DNA of 64,000 bases from Rubrivirga sp. SAORIC476 (GCF_002283555.1 NZ_MVOI01000015.1:1-64000); one strand, 5' to 3'. Counted from the stretch's first letter, positions 25,712-34,372 are shown. Notes: generated from the sequence alone by a model not told the origin. Numbers and translations: made by a program.

Positions 25712-25719
25712 GCAAGCTA
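25712..25719 (-). promoter_or_regulatory. Candidate promoter element directly at the ald start
   Basis: TAGCTTGC on the minus strand ends three bases before the ald ATG. With the usual six to seven bases from the -10 hexamer to the transcription start, the mRNA would begin at or next to the ATG. Confidence 0.4.
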
Positions 25720-25833
25720 CGGGAGGCGCCCCTGCGGAGCCCACGCCCGTCGTCAGACTCTGCCCCATCCTCACCGGCGGCGGGACCTCGCCGGTCGGGG
25801 CCGCGTGCAGACCGTCCATCCACCGCTCGCGCC

Positions 25834-26313
25834 GTGCAGCTCGCTCCCATCGCCCTCGCCGCTCTCATGATCGCCGCGGGCGTGCTGGTAACCGCCCAGT
25901 CGCGCGCAGACCCGCAGCCGTCTGCCGACCTCCGTCCTGCCGAGGTGGTCCGCATCCAGGTCGAGGCGCTCCAGCACAACGACGACCCCACGCCCGACGC
26001 GGGCATCGCGACCACATTCCGGTTCGCGTCGCCGTCCAACAAGGCCGCCACCGGCCCCCTCGACCGCTTCGCGCGGATGGTGCATGGACCGGCCTACGAC
26101 GACATGCTGGACGCCGACCGTGCGGCGTACGCGCCCATCGCCATCGACGGCGACCGCGCTGCCCAGCGCGTCACGCTCTTTCATGACGACGGGCGGCGCG
26201 CGACGTACGTGTTCCAGCTCTCCCGCCAGGTGGGCGGATCGTGCGACGGCTGCTGGATGACCGACGGCGTCGCCCGCGAGGCGCCACACCAGAGTAGAAC
26301 GACCAGGATCTGA
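25834..26313 (+). CDS. Secreted DUF4864-like protein
   Basis: A 159-residue protein with an N-terminal hydrophobic signal (IALAALMIAAGVLVTAQS). The rest resembles DUF4864: VVRIQVEALQHNDD, then FRFASPSNKAATGPLDRFARMV, a segment like the FAFASP-x-R motif of the family. A late GSCDGCWMTDGVA carries a Cys pair. DUF4864 is related to the NTF2/SnoaL-like fold; its function is unknown. The GTG start at 25834 places the signal peptide first. It diverges from ald. Confidence 0.65.
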   Translation: MQLAPIALAALMIAAGVLVTAQSRADPQPSADLRPAEVVRIQVEALQHNDDPTPDAGIATTFRFASPSNKAATGPLDRFARMVHGPAYDDMLDADRAAYAPIAIDGDRAAQRVTLFHDDGRRATYVFQLSRQVGGSCDGCWMTDGVAREAPHQSRTTRI

Positions 26314-26384
26314 GGCGTCACCCCGACGGCCCCGTCCGCTTCAGTGCCGAGGTGGAGGATGTCGACCGGCAGGCTCCCCCTGCC

Positions 26385-27194
26385 CTATCCCAGCCAGCGC
26401 GACATCAGGACGGCGCCCGCGACCGCCACGTTGAGCGACTCGACGCCCCGCGGCTGGCCCCCCTCGACGCCAGGGATGAACACGAACCGGCTCCCCACAG
26501 GGGGCTGCCGACGAAGCCAGTCGGAGACCTCCGGCGACAGTCCGTGCGCCTCGCTGCCCATGACGAGCGCTGCCGACGCGCCCGGCCCCCATTCGCCCAC
26601 CGACGTCCCCCCGAGGTCGGCGCCCCACGCGGTCACGGCCGCCTCGGCCAGGCGGCCGAGCACCGGGACGAGCGACGGCACGCGGGCCAGCGCCACGTCC
26701 CAGATCCCCCCCATCGACGCGCGGACGGCCTTGGGAGACTCGAAATCCGCCGTGGCCGTGTCTCCCACGACCGTGCGAATCCCGAACCAGGCCGCCGTCC
26801 GCACCAGCGCGCCGACGTTGCCGGGGTCCTGGACGCCGTCGAGCAGAAGCAGAGGCGCCTCGAGGGAGTCGAGATCGTCGCGGACCACGGAGCGGGCGAC
26901 GGCGAGGACGCCCTGCGAGGTCCGAGCGTCCCCGATGCGCTCGAGATCGCGCGCGGCGATCGTGTGCACCTCGGCGTCGGTCTGGGCCACGAGCCGCCCG
27001 AGGCGGGGGTCGTCGGCGGCCTCAGCAGTGACGAGGACGGCCTCCAGCGGTGCGGAGGCCTGCACCGCCGCCTCCACTGACCGGAGCCCCTCGACGAGGA
27101 AGCGCCCATGCTCCCGCCGGGCACGGCTCCGCGTGAGCGCGGCGAGGTCCTTGAGTTGCTGTCGAGTCACGTGTGCGGCGGGGAGCGAGGGCAC
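26385..27194 (-). CDS. SpoU/TrmH-family RNA 2'-O-methyltransferase
   Basis: SAM-dependent SPOUT methyltransferase that modifies a ribose 2'-OH in rRNA or tRNA. The 269 residues have an N-terminal substrate-binding domain ([18 protein letters not shown]) and the trefoil-knot catalytic domain with [39 protein letters not shown] and the C-terminal [13 protein letters not shown]. Closest in layout to the RlmB/TsnR-like group; the modified nucleotide cannot be told. Start is GTG 27194. The 216-base region to the divergent gdh gene holds the promoters. Confidence 0.88.
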   Translation of the reverse strand: MPSLPAAHVTRQQLKDLAALTRSRARREHGRFLVEGLRSVEAAVQASAPLEAVLVTAEAADDPRLGRLVAQTDAEVHTIAARDLERIGDARTSQGVLAVARSVVRDDLDSLEAPLLLLDGVQDPGNVGALVRTAAWFGIRTVVGDTATADFESPKAVRASMGGIWDVALARVPSLVPVLGRLAEAAVTAWGADLGGTSVGEWGPGASAALVMGSEAHGLSPEVSDWLRRQPPVGSRFVFIPGVEGGQPRGVESLNVAVAGAVLMSRWLG

Positions 27195-27321
27195 AAGATG
27201 GCCCCGAAATACGCGCCGTGGATGAGATCGGACGGAACAGCGCCGGCGACGCCCGCCCCTCCCTCACGCGTGAACGCCTCGCAGAGATGGAACGGAGCGG
27301 CCGACCGGACGATACGAGCCG

Positions 27322-27329
27322 TAGATTTG
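27322..27329 (+). promoter_or_regulatory. Candidate promoter element for gdh
   Basis: TAGATTTG is an exact match to the Bacteroidota-type TAnnTTTG element and lies 81 bases before the ATG at 27411. No TTG element is seen 19-21 bases upstream. Confidence 0.4.
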
Positions 27330-27410
27330 CCGCCGTCGCACTTGGAAGCGCTTCCGACTGCTTCCTGGCGGCCCGTTCCCCCCGCCCTCCCCCCGGTCCG
27401 CCGGGATGCC

Positions 27411-28724
27411 ATGCAGACCCCCTTCAAGCGCGACATCGAGAGCCGCGCGATCTACCAGGAGCCCACCCCGCCCATCGACAAGGACAACCCGTTCCAGTCG
27501 ATGATGGAGCGGTTCGACGTCGCCGCCGAGTTGCTCGAACTCGACTCGGGCCTCTACGACGTGCTCCGGTCCCCCTCGCGCATCCACATCACCAGCATCC
27601 CGGTCGTCATGGACGACGGCTCGCTGAAGGTGTTCGAGGGCTACCGCGTGATCCACTCCGAGGTCCTCGGGCCCTCCAAGGGCGGCATCCGCTTCGCGCC
27701 CGACGTGCACGTGGACGAGGTCAAGGCGCTGGCGGCGTGGATGACCTGGAAGTGCGCCGTCGTCGGCGTGCCGTTCGGGGGCGCCAAGGGCGGCGTCACG
27801 TGTGACCCCAGCACGATGTCGCCCGGCGAAGTCGAGCGCCTCACCCGGCGCTACACGGCCAACCTGATCGACGTGTTCGGGCCGGACAAGGACATCCCGG
27901 CGCCCGACATGAACACCAACGAGCAGGTCATGGCCTGGCTGCTCGACACCTACTCGATGCATGCCCGTCGTACCGAGACGGCCGTCGTGACCGGCAAGCC
28001 GCTGCTCATCGGCGGCTCCGAGGGACGGCGCGAGGCCACCGGCCGCGGCGTCATGACGACGACGCTCGGCGCGATGAACCGCCTCGGCATGCGTCCCGGC
28101 CAGTCGACGGTCGCCGTGCAGGGCTTCGGCAACGTCGGCTCCGTCGCGGCACAGCTGCTCCGCGAGCAGGGCTGCACCATCGTCGCGGTGAGCGACGTCT
28201 CGGGCGGCTACTACAACGCCAAGGGCATCGACATCGACGCCGCGATCGCCTACGCCGACACGCACGGCCGCTCGCTGGCGGGCTTCGAGGGCGCCGAGCC
28301 GATCTCCAACGAGGAGCTGCTCGCGCTCGACGTGGACGTGCTCGCGCCGTGTGCCAAGGAGAACCAGATCACCGCCAAGAACGCGGGCGACGTGAAGGCA
28401 AAGATCGTCGCCGAGGGCGCCAACGGCCCGACGACCCCCAACGCCGACACGATCCTCAACGACAACGGCGTGCTCGTCATCCCGGACATCCTCGCCAACG
28501 CGGGCGGCGTCACGGTCTCCTACTTCGAGTGGGTCCAGGACCGCCAGGGCTACTTCTGGACCAAGGACCGCGTCAACCGCCGCCTGGACCGCATGATGCG
28601 CGCCGCCTTCGACCGCGTCTACGACGCCGCCGAGCGCTACGACACGTCGATGCGGATCGGCGCGTACGTGATCGCCATCGAGAAGGTCGCCGGGGCGCTC
28701 AAGATGCGCGGCATCTACGCCTAG
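27411..28724 (+). CDS. gdhA: Glutamate dehydrogenase (Glu/Leu/Phe/Val family)
   Basis: Reversible oxidative deamination of glutamate to 2-oxoglutarate. The 437-residue protein has [22 protein letters not shown], catalytic-lysine region [32 protein letters not shown], the Rossmann [17 protein letters not shown] and the C-terminal [15 protein letters not shown] and [15 protein letters not shown]. Length and motifs are those of the short hexameric NAD(P) enzymes. The first 25 residues are slightly extended. ATG 27411 is preferred; the upstream in-frame stretch has no domain content. yidD follows after a hairpin. Confidence 0.95.
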   Translation: MQTPFKRDIESRAIYQEPTPPIDKDNPFQSMMERFDVAAELLELDSGLYDVLRSPSRIHITSIPVVMDDGSLKVFEGYRVIHSEVLGPSKGGIRFAPDVHVDEVKALAAWMTWKCAVVGVPFGGAKGGVTCDPSTMSPGEVERLTRRYTANLIDVFGPDKDIPAPDMNTNEQVMAWLLDTYSMHARRTETAVVTGKPLLIGGSEGRREATGRGVMTTTLGAMNRLGMRPGQSTVAVQGFGNVGSVAAQLLREQGCTIVAVSDVSGGYYNAKGIDIDAAIAYADTHGRSLAGFEGAEPISNEELLALDVDVLAPCAKENQITAKNAGDVKAKIVAEGANGPTTPNADTILNDNGVLVIPDILANAGGVTVSYFEWVQDRQGYFWTKDRVNRRLDRMMRAAFDRVYDAAERYDTSMRIGAYVIAIEKVAGALKMRGIYA

Positions 28725-28736
28725 ACCGTGGATCGT

Positions 28737-28770
28737 GGGGCGTGGAGTCCCGTACGAATCTCCACGCCCC
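28737..28770. terminator. Hairpin between gdh and yidD
   Basis: GGGGCGTGGAG (28737-28747) pairs perfectly with CTCCACGCCCC (28760-28770), loop 12 bases, beginning 12 bases after the gdh stop and ending eight bases before the yidD ATG. No T-run follows; it may attenuate read-through rather than terminate. Confidence 0.4.
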
Positions 28771-28778
28771 TCTCCACG

Positions 28779-29066
28779 ATGACGCGAGCCTTCGACCTGA
28801 TCTGGCGCTTGCCGCGGCTGGCCCTCGTAGGGGTCGTCCGGTTCTACCAGGGCGCGATCTCGCCGTGGCTCCCGCCGACCTGCCGGTACTCGCCGACGTG
28901 CTCCGAGTACGCCGTGCAGGCCCTCCGCGAGTACGGAGCCGTCCGCGGCGGCATCCTGGCGACGTGGCGCATTCTGCGCTGCAACCCGTGGGGCGGCCAC
29001 GGCCACGACCCGCCGCGCTGGTTCGGCGAGCCCGCGCCCGGAACGGACGACCCGACGAGTGGGTGA
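28779..29066 (+). CDS. yidD: Membrane protein insertion efficiency factor
   Basis: A 95-residue YidD protein, a small membrane-associated factor that assists YidC-dependent insertion. The signature [38 protein letters not shown] with its three Cys is complete, followed by [18 protein letters not shown] 28779 gives the standard N terminus. It is not beside rnpA/yidC here, the usual neighbours, but between gdh and moaB. Confidence 0.95.
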   Translation: MTRAFDLIWRLPRLALVGVVRFYQGAISPWLPPTCRYSPTCSEYAVQALREYGAVRGGILATWRILRCNPWGGHGHDPPRWFGEPAPGTDDPTSG

Positions 29067-29088
29067 GAGCGGCCCCGACCGTTTCCCC

Positions 29089-29673
29089 ATGTCCGCTGAT
29101 ACCCACCGCCGCCTCTCCCGGGACACTCCCGTCACGTGCGCCGTCGTGACCATCTCCGACACGCGCACCGAGGCGGACGACACGAGCGGCAAGGCCCTCG
29201 CCGACGGGCTGCGCGCGGCCGGGCACACGCTCGAGTTCTACCGGATCGTGCCGGACGACGGCGAGGCCATCCGGGCGGTGCTCCTCCACCTCGCGGGCCG
29301 CGTGGAGGCGGTCGTGACCACGGGAGGGACCGGCATCGGACGACGGGACCGGACCATCGAGGTCGCCGAGCGGCTCATCCAGAAGCCCCTCCCGGGGTTC
29401 GGGGAGTTGTTCCGGATGCTCTCATACCAGGACATCGGCGCCGCAGCCATGATGTCGCGCGCGACCGCCGGACTGTTCGGCCCGGAAGACGCCGACGCCG
29501 ACACGCTCCTGTTCTGCTGCCCCGGCGCCGAACCCGCCGTCCGTCTCGCCCTCGACGCGCTCATCGTGCCCGACCTTCCGCACCTCGTGTGGGAGGTGCT
29601 GCGTCAGCCCCCGCCGCCGCCGTCGCGGCCCCTTGAGTTCCCCGTCGACCCGGCCGCGCCTGGCTCAGTCTAG
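29089..29673 (+). CDS. moaB: Molybdenum cofactor biosynthesis protein MoaB/MogA family
   Basis: A 194-residue single-domain MoaB/MogA protein, which adenylylates or otherwise handles molybdopterin. Marks are AVVTISDTRTEADDTSGKAL, VVTTGGTGIGRRDRTIEVA, and the FGELFRMLSYQDIGAAAMMSRATAG stretch. The C-terminal tail is Pro-rich (about 173-194). ATG 29089 is preferred over GTG 29059, which overlaps yidD. The MOSC protein at 9762 is the only other Moco-related protein in the window. Confidence 0.9.
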   Translation: MSADTHRRLSRDTPVTCAVVTISDTRTEADDTSGKALADGLRAAGHTLEFYRIVPDDGEAIRAVLLHLAGRVEAVVTTGGTGIGRRDRTIEVAERLIQKPLPGFGELFRMLSYQDIGAAAMMSRATAGLFGPEDADADTLLFCCPGAEPAVRLALDALIVPDLPHLVWEVLRQPPPPPSRPLEFPVDPAAPGSV

Positions 29674-29742
29674 CAGCAGCCGCGTACGAAGACGGCCGCC
29701 CCCGGATTCCAGGGACGGCCGTCGGAGGCACCAGAGCGCGGG

Positions 29743-30549
29743 CTAGCGCCGTCCGTTGTGGCGGTTGGTCCGCTTCGTGTTCGCCTCGTCCGCCTGATCC
29801 GTCTGGGGGAGGCTGTCGCGGGAGGCTTCCCCGTACCAGACGGCCAGGGCAAGGGCCAGCGCCACGTCCTCGTGGTCGCCGAGGTCCACGGTCGCGCCGG
29901 TGTCCGCCGCGATGCGGGCCCGATTCTCGCGGGCGTCGACGGCGAGGGCCGTCGCCTCGTCGCGGGACAGCGGAGCGTCGATGACCTCGGTCGAGACGTT
30001 GGCCTCGCGGCCGGACTGTTCGACGACCGTCGGGGACGGGCCGTCGCCGGACACCGAGGTGCCGGCGAGCGTGGTCGAGGCCCCGTCGAGATCGCCGTCC
30101 GCGTCCCGATCCGAGTCGGGTGCGGCGGCCTCCAGGTCGGCGGCCGAATAGATAGCGTCGACGGCCTCCGAGGCCGCGTCGAGGGAACCCGGGACGTCGA
30201 CGGCACCATCGCGGTAGAGGCGCTCGAAGGTGTCCACGAGCACCTGAGCGGTCACATCGTGGGCGTCGGCGTCGCCCGAGCCTAGGGTCACGGCGACAGC
30301 GCTCGGCCCGACCGCGTGGATGGCGTCGGCCGAGGCCTGGCCGCCCGAGGTCACCACGACGGTCTGGCCGACGTACTGGCGCTCGCTCGTGAGCGAGTTC
30401 AAGACCGACTGGATCGCATCGTCGCCGGAGACGCGGCGGAGGTCCCGGACGGCGTAGGTGGGCGTGTCTTCGTCGTTCTGGACCTCGACGAGGGCGTAGG
30501 AGAGCGGGGCGGCGTCTGGGGCGTGGACGGCACAGAGGAAGCGGGCCAT
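29743..30549 (-). CDS. Orphan protein resembling a degenerate terminase-type RNase H fold
   Basis: A 268-residue soluble acidic protein with no signal peptide. The order of elements recalls the nuclease domain of phage large terminases: an initial hairpin (residues 3-35), a strand plus helix GQTVVVTSGGQASADAIHAVG, a helix VLVDTFERLYRDGAVDVPG, and near the C terminus GDHEDVALALALAVWYGEA, close to the terminase H-D-D-L-V-x-A-L-A-L-A motif. The position of the second catalytic Asp reads T-S, so it may be inactive. About 65 residues of Asp/Ser/Thr-rich sequence (145-210) look like an inserted linker. No phage gene is nearby. Homology is by eye only. Confidence 0.5.
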   Translation of the reverse strand: MARFLCAVHAPDAAPLSYALVEVQNDEDTPTYAVRDLRRVSGDDAIQSVLNSLTSERQYVGQTVVVTSGGQASADAIHAVGPSAVAVTLGSGDADAHDVTAQVLVDTFERLYRDGAVDVPGSLDAASEAVDAIYSAADLEAAAPDSDRDADGDLDGASTTLAGTSVSGDGPSPTVVEQSGREANVSTEVIDAPLSRDEATALAVDARENRARIAADTGATVDLGDHEDVALALALAVWYGEASRDSLPQTDQADEANTKRTNRHNGRR

Positions 30550-30667
30550 GGGTGCAGAGGGGGAGTGATCAGAAAGGGCCCTGGCTACGGGCCCCTCCTC
30601 CCCCCCGTTCCGCTGGTGGCGGCCCTCTCAGGGCGTCCCCGGTGCTCGACGCTTCGCCTCGGCTCGG

Positions 30668-32116
30668 CTACAGATGGTCCTCGCCGAGCGACGACACGTG
30701 GACCATGTTGGTCCGCCCCATCGCCGGGAGCGGGAGACCCGCCGTGATAATGATGCGCGTGCTCGGGAGGTAGTCGCCGCGGTCGAGCAGGGTCTGGTGG
30801 ACCGTCCGGATGCCGTCGTCGGTGTGCTCCTGAAACGGGATCTCGATGGGCTCGACGCCCCACGAGAGGGCGATGTGGCCGAGCGCCGCACCGTCGTCGG
30901 TGAAGGCGTAGATCGGGACCGCCGGCCGGTGGCTCGCGATGGCACGGGCGGTCGAGCCGGAGTGGGTCAGGCAGCAGATCGCCTCGGCCTGGGTCTCGCT
31001 GGCGAGCGTGACGGCCGTGTACGAGATGGCGTCCGTGACGGGGTCGTCGGTGTCGGTGACGGCCACGAGTGCCTGCCGCCCGCCGAGGTCGCGGCGGTTG
31101 GCCTCCGCCTCCCGCACGATCTCGGCCATCACGCGGACCGCCTCGATGGGATACTTCCCCGCCGCCGTCTCGCCGGACAGCATGACCGCGTCGGTCCCGT
31201 CGAGCACCGCGTTCGCGACGTCGGTCGCCTCGGCGCGCGTCGGGCGCGGGTTGTCCATCATCGACTCCAGCATCTGGGTCGCCGTGATGACCGGCTTGGA
31301 CGCCTCGAGGCACTTGCGGATGAGCCGCTTCTGGACGATCGGCACCTCCTGCATCGGGATCTCGATGCCGAGATCGCCTCGGGCCACCATGACCCCGTAG
31401 GTAGCCTCCAGGACGGCGTCGAAGTCGGCGACGGCCTCGGGCTTCTCGACCTTCGCGATCACCGGGATGGCCTTGCCCGCGGCGCGGATGCGGCGGTTGA
31501 TGTCGTCCACGTCGGCCCCCGAGCGGACGAACGAGAGCGCGATCAAGTCGACGTCGTGCTCGAGCCCGAAGGCGAGGTCGGCGAGGTCCTTGTCGGTGAG
31601 CGACGGCCGGGCGGTCTTGAGGGCCGGGAGGTTGACCCCCTTGCGACTGCGGAGCGCTCCGCCCACGACCACCTCGGTGTGGACATCGGGCCCGTCGATC
31701 CGCGTGACGCGGAGTTCGAGGTTGCCGTCGTCCAGGAGGATCCGGTTGCCGACGGCGACCTCCTCCGCGAGCGCGTCGTAGCTCACGTGGACGCGCTGGG
31801 CGGTCCCCTCCTTGACCCGCTCGCTGGTCAGCACCAGCGAGTCGCCGTTGGAGATCTGGGTGTCCTCGGCCACGAGCCCGAGGCGGATCTTGGGGCCCTG
31901 CAGGTCCTGCATGACGGGCACGATCCGCCCGACCGCGGCGGCCTCCTCCCGGACGATCTCGATCATCCGGCGGTGGTCGTCGTGGCTCCCGTGGGAGAAG
32001 TTCAGCCGGGCCACGTCCATGCCGGCCCCGATCAGGGCCCGCACGCCCTCACGCGACGAGACGGCCGGGCCGAGGGTGCAGACGATCTTGGTGCGACGAG
32101 GAGTCGGTCGGGGCAT
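30668..32116 (-). CDS. pyk: Pyruvate kinase
   Basis: Final ATP-forming step of glycolysis. The 482-residue enzyme shows RTKIVCTLGPAVSSREG, DVARLNFSHGSHDDH, MQDLQGPKIRLG, the PK signature IPVIAKVEKPEAVADFD, GVMVARGDLGIEIPMQ, and TATQMLESMMDNPRPTRAEATDVANAVLDGTDAVMLSGETAAGKYP, with a full C-terminal allosteric domain. Length is normal. Preceded by a TAGGTTGC promoter candidate 28 bases upstream. Confidence 0.96.
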   Translation of the reverse strand: MPRPTPRRTKIVCTLGPAVSSREGVRALIGAGMDVARLNFSHGSHDDHRRMIEIVREEAAAVGRIVPVMQDLQGPKIRLGLVAEDTQISNGDSLVLTSERVKEGTAQRVHVSYDALAEEVAVGNRILLDDGNLELRVTRIDGPDVHTEVVVGGALRSRKGVNLPALKTARPSLTDKDLADLAFGLEHDVDLIALSFVRSGADVDDINRRIRAAGKAIPVIAKVEKPEAVADFDAVLEATYGVMVARGDLGIEIPMQEVPIVQKRLIRKCLEASKPVITATQMLESMMDNPRPTRAEATDVANAVLDGTDAVMLSGETAAGKYPIEAVRVMAEIVREAEANRRDLGGRQALVAVTDTDDPVTDAISYTAVTLASETQAEAICCLTHSGSTARAIASHRPAVPIYAFTDDGAALGHIALSWGVEPIEIPFQEHTDDGIRTVHQTLLDRGDYLPSTRIIITAGLPLPAMGRTNMVHVSSLGEDHL

Positions 32117-32144
32117 GGAGCGGGTCGGGCAGACGGAGGGTCTG

Positions 32145-32152
32145 GCAACCTA
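32145..32152 (-). promoter_or_regulatory. Candidate promoter element for pyk
   Basis: TAGGTTGC on the minus strand lies 28 bases before the pyk ATG. The same octamer occurs at 49705-49712 before a response regulator gene. Confidence 0.35.
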
Positions 32153-32265
32153 CGGAGCCCCCGCGCGCACCGGCGCGCGAAATCCTGCCCGCCCTGACGA
32201 AGCCCTCGTCCCGCTTCACCCCAGGGCAGCGTGCCGGAGCCAGCGCCTAGAGTGCCCGGCGCGCG

Positions 32266-32823
32266 TCATCCGCGAATCCGCACGGCGGCGCCTCGGCCGG
32301 ACTGCTCGGCGCGGACCGCTCCGGTCCCGTCCCCGGTCCGGAGCCCCGGCGCGGCGACGACGACAGGCGCGGGCGCCAGACTCGTCTGTCCCTCCTCCAT
32401 GAGGGTCTTGCCCGCCGCCTCCACCGCGGCCGGGACGTGGACGGCCTGCGTCGGCGCAACCGTCGCACGAGGAGAGGGCGACTCGGCCTCGGCCATGGCG
32501 ATCTCACCGCCGAGGCACGTCATCATGCTCTCGATCAGGACCCCCGAAACCGCGGTGATGTCCTCAGGAGCATCGTCATCGATTCCGAGGGAGGCCGTCT
32601 CCCCCTGGCTGTGGAGGTAGGCGACGTAGCGGTCGAGGTCGGCTGAGGTCAGCGTGGAGGCCAGCGACTGGGTCTCGGTGCATCCGCAGATGGAGGCCAC
32701 AGCGTCCACCGACAGGGAGGCGTCGCGCTCGCCCGAGGCCATGCAGGCCGTCAGGAAGCGACTCTGCGCGGACGCCGGGACGGCGGCGAGCAGGAGGAGG
32801 AGCAAACCGAGGGTCAGGCGCAT
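32266..32823 (-). CDS. Secreted paralogue A with invariant C-terminal tail
   Basis: A 185-residue exported protein. The signal peptide (1-20) ends PASAQ and is followed by RFLTACMAS, ICGCTE, ADLDRYV and ESMMTC; four Cys are shared with its neighbour. A low-complexity linker (about 115-158) leads to the tail GLRTGDGTGAVRAEQSGRG and AAVRIRG. The last 16 residues are identical to those of the gene at 32944-33405 although seven of 16 codons differ synonymously. Function is unknown; the tail could be an anchoring or recognition sequence. ATG 32823 is chosen because the signal peptide starts there. Confidence 0.72.
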   Translation of the reverse strand: MRLTLGLLLLLLAAVPASAQSRFLTACMASGERDASLSVDAVASICGCTETQSLASTLTSADLDRYVAYLHSQGETASLGIDDDAPEDITAVSGVLIESMMTCLGGEIAMAEAESPSPRATVAPTQAVHVPAAVEAAGKTLMEEGQTSLAPAPVVVAAPGLRTGDGTGAVRAEQSGRGAAVRIRG

Positions 32824-32848
32824 GGTCGAGGAGAGAGAGGACTTCTCC

Positions 32849-32881
32849 CCTATCGCCCTTTCAGCCCATGCCTCCAATCAA
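32849..32881 (-). promoter_or_regulatory. Conserved upstream element of paralogue A
   Basis: On the minus strand TTGATTGG (32874-32881) and GCGATAGG (32849-32856) are 17 bases apart. The same two octamers, 16 bases apart, precede paralogue B. This may be a shared promoter or operator; it does not resemble the TAnnTTTG element used elsewhere. Confidence 0.45.
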
Positions 32882-32943
32882 TCGGAGCGCGCGTCGCGCC
32901 GGGCGTGCGTCCGGGCCTGCTATCAGGATCGGCGGGCGGGCGC

Positions 32944-33405
32944 CTATCCGCGAATCCGGACCGCCGCGCCGCGGCCGGACTGTTCCGCGCGAACCGGGGC
33001 CCCGCCATCGCCCGTGCGGATGCCGACCGGCGGTGCGGCGGGTGACCGGGCTGGCCCCCCGGTGGTCGGGGATGCCTGCTGGGCGACGCCCTCACGCGGC
33101 TGCCCGTACACGTCGTGAGCGCAGGAGGCCGTCGACTCCATCGCGACCCGCGCCACGACCTGGATCTCCGGCGGGGCCGTCTGAAGGCCTTCCGACGAGT
33201 AGTCGATGCTGCGGTCGAGGTCCGTCGCGGGGACCCCGCGCTGGATCGACCGTGCGGCGATGCACTGGCAGAGCGCCCCGCCGTCGAGCCCCTCGATCTG
33301 GGCGATCTCAGGCGACGCGGCACAGGCCTGGACAAACCGCGCCTGGGCCGACGCCGGAGCCGCGATCACCGCGAAGAGAGCCAGCAGGCTGAAGAGTATG
33401 CGCAT
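32944..33405 (-). CDS. Secreted paralogue B with invariant C-terminal tail
   Basis: A 153-residue exported protein, related to paralogue A. Signal peptide (1-20, ending PASAQ), RFVQACAAS, LCQCIAARS, ATDLDRSIDYS and MESTASC align with A. The linker is shorter, and the tail GIRTGDGGAPVRAEQSGRG plus AAVRIRG ends the protein. I know no named family. The pair lies in tandem on the same strand with 120 bases between them and similar upstream regions, so they arose by duplication of a whole transcription unit. Confidence 0.72.
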   Translation of the reverse strand: MRILFSLLALFAVIAAPASAQARFVQACAASPEIAQIEGLDGGALCQCIAARSIQRGVPATDLDRSIDYSSEGLQTAPPEIQVVARVAMESTASCAHDVYGQPREGVAQQASPTTGGPARSPAAPPVGIRTGDGGAPVRAEQSGRGAAVRIRG

Positions 33406-33433
33406 CGTGGAGGAGCGAGGACGAGGTGTGTCT

Positions 33434-33465
33434 CCTATCGCTCCTCCGGCCTCCGCCCCAATCAA
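33434..33465 (-). promoter_or_regulatory. Conserved upstream element of paralogue B
   Basis: TTGATTGG (33458-33465) and GCGATAGG (33434-33441) on the minus strand are 16 bases apart, ending 28 bases before the ATG at 33405. This matches the block upstream of paralogue A (ending 25 bases before its ATG). Confidence 0.45.
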
Positions 33466-33504
33466 CGGGGCGGATGCGTCGCGCAGGTCGGTCTCGCGGC
33501 GCTG

Positions 33505-34188
33505 CTATCCCGCCGTAACGCCCATCGACCGGCTCGTCCAGTCGTAGGCGAACCGCGCCAGCTCGGAGCCGCTCCGGAGGCCGAGCTTGCGCTTGACGTT
33601 GGCGCGGTAGCTCTCGACGGTCTTGACGGAGAGGTTCAGTTCGTGGGCCACCTCGCGCGTCGACAGGCCGTCGCCGATCAGGCGCACCACCTCGGTCTCG
33701 CGGTCGGAGAGTTCCTCCGACGGCGGCCGACTGGCGTCGGGGCCCTCGACCGCCCGGCGGACGAGTTCGTCGGCGAGGCCCGCGCTGAGGTAGAGGTCGC
33801 CGCTCAGGATGCGGCGGATGGCAGGCACGATCTCAGCCGGGTCGCCCTGCTTCATGACGTAGCCCTGAGCGCCCGACCGCAGCACGCGCTCGGCATAGAA
33901 CCGCTCCTGGTGCATCGAGAGGACGAGGATGGGCAGGTCGGCGCGACGCGCGCGGATCTGGCCGATCACGTCGAGCCCGGAGCCCTGCTTCAGACCGATG
34001 TCGAGGATCACGAAGTCGACGCCCCCCTCGTCGATCGCCTCCAGAGCGCCGTCCGCCGTGGCGGCCTCGGCGACGACCTGGAGGTCCGATTCGGCAGCGA
34101 CCAGCCGGTCGAGGCCCTGACGCACGATCGGGTGATCATCCACCACGAGGATGCGGGTCGGGGACGACACAGAGACAGGGAGAGTCAT
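33505..34188 (-). CDS. NarL/LuxR-type response regulator
   Basis: A 227-residue regulator: receiver domain (about 12-130) with VVDDHP, phospho-acceptor Asp63 in FVILDIGLKQGSG, LSMHQE and the Lys in GYVMKQGDP, then a LuxR-type helix-turn-helix (about 155-215: LSDRETEVVRLIGDGLSTREVAHELNLSVKTVESYRANVKRKLG). ATG 34188 begins the receiver; upstream in-frame sequence has no domain. No histidine kinase is adjacent. It is upstream of the two tail-sharing secreted proteins on the same strand, a possible regulatory link that is only inferred from position. Confidence 0.93.
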   Translation of the reverse strand: MTLPVSVSSPTRILVVDDHPIVRQGLDRLVAAESDLQVVAEAATADGALEAIDEGGVDFVILDIGLKQGSGLDVIGQIRARRADLPILVLSMHQERFYAERVLRSGAQGYVMKQGDPAEIVPAIRRILSGDLYLSAGLADELVRRAVEGPDASRPPSEELSDRETEVVRLIGDGLSTREVAHELNLSVKTVESYRANVKRKLGLRSGSELARFAYDWTSRSMGVTAG

Positions 34189-34311
34189 GGAAAAGACATG
34201 TGAGGGTGCATTGAGGCTACCGACCCACCCGGTAGCGAGCAAGGGGGGAGTACCGGAGCACCCACCGGGGGATCCCCCATCGCCACCCACCGACCGGCGA
34301 CGAACACCGGG

Positions 34312-34348
34312 CGGGCAGGCCCACTCCTCTCCGAAGCGCGCCTGCCCG
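34312..34348 (-). terminator. Hairpin downstream of the lysine transaminase gene
   Basis: CGGGCAGGC (34312-34320) pairs perfectly with GCCTGCCCG (34340-34348), loop 19 bases, 25 bases after the lat stop. No T-run, so termination is only likely from position. Confidence 0.35.
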
Positions 34349-34372
34349 TTCCCGTTGTCCTGCGAGCGCGCC

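Noticed and set aside
29743-30549. Prophage remnant
   Set aside because: One terminase-like protein alone, with housekeeping genes on both sides and no portal, capsid, integrase or att sites, does not make a prophage.
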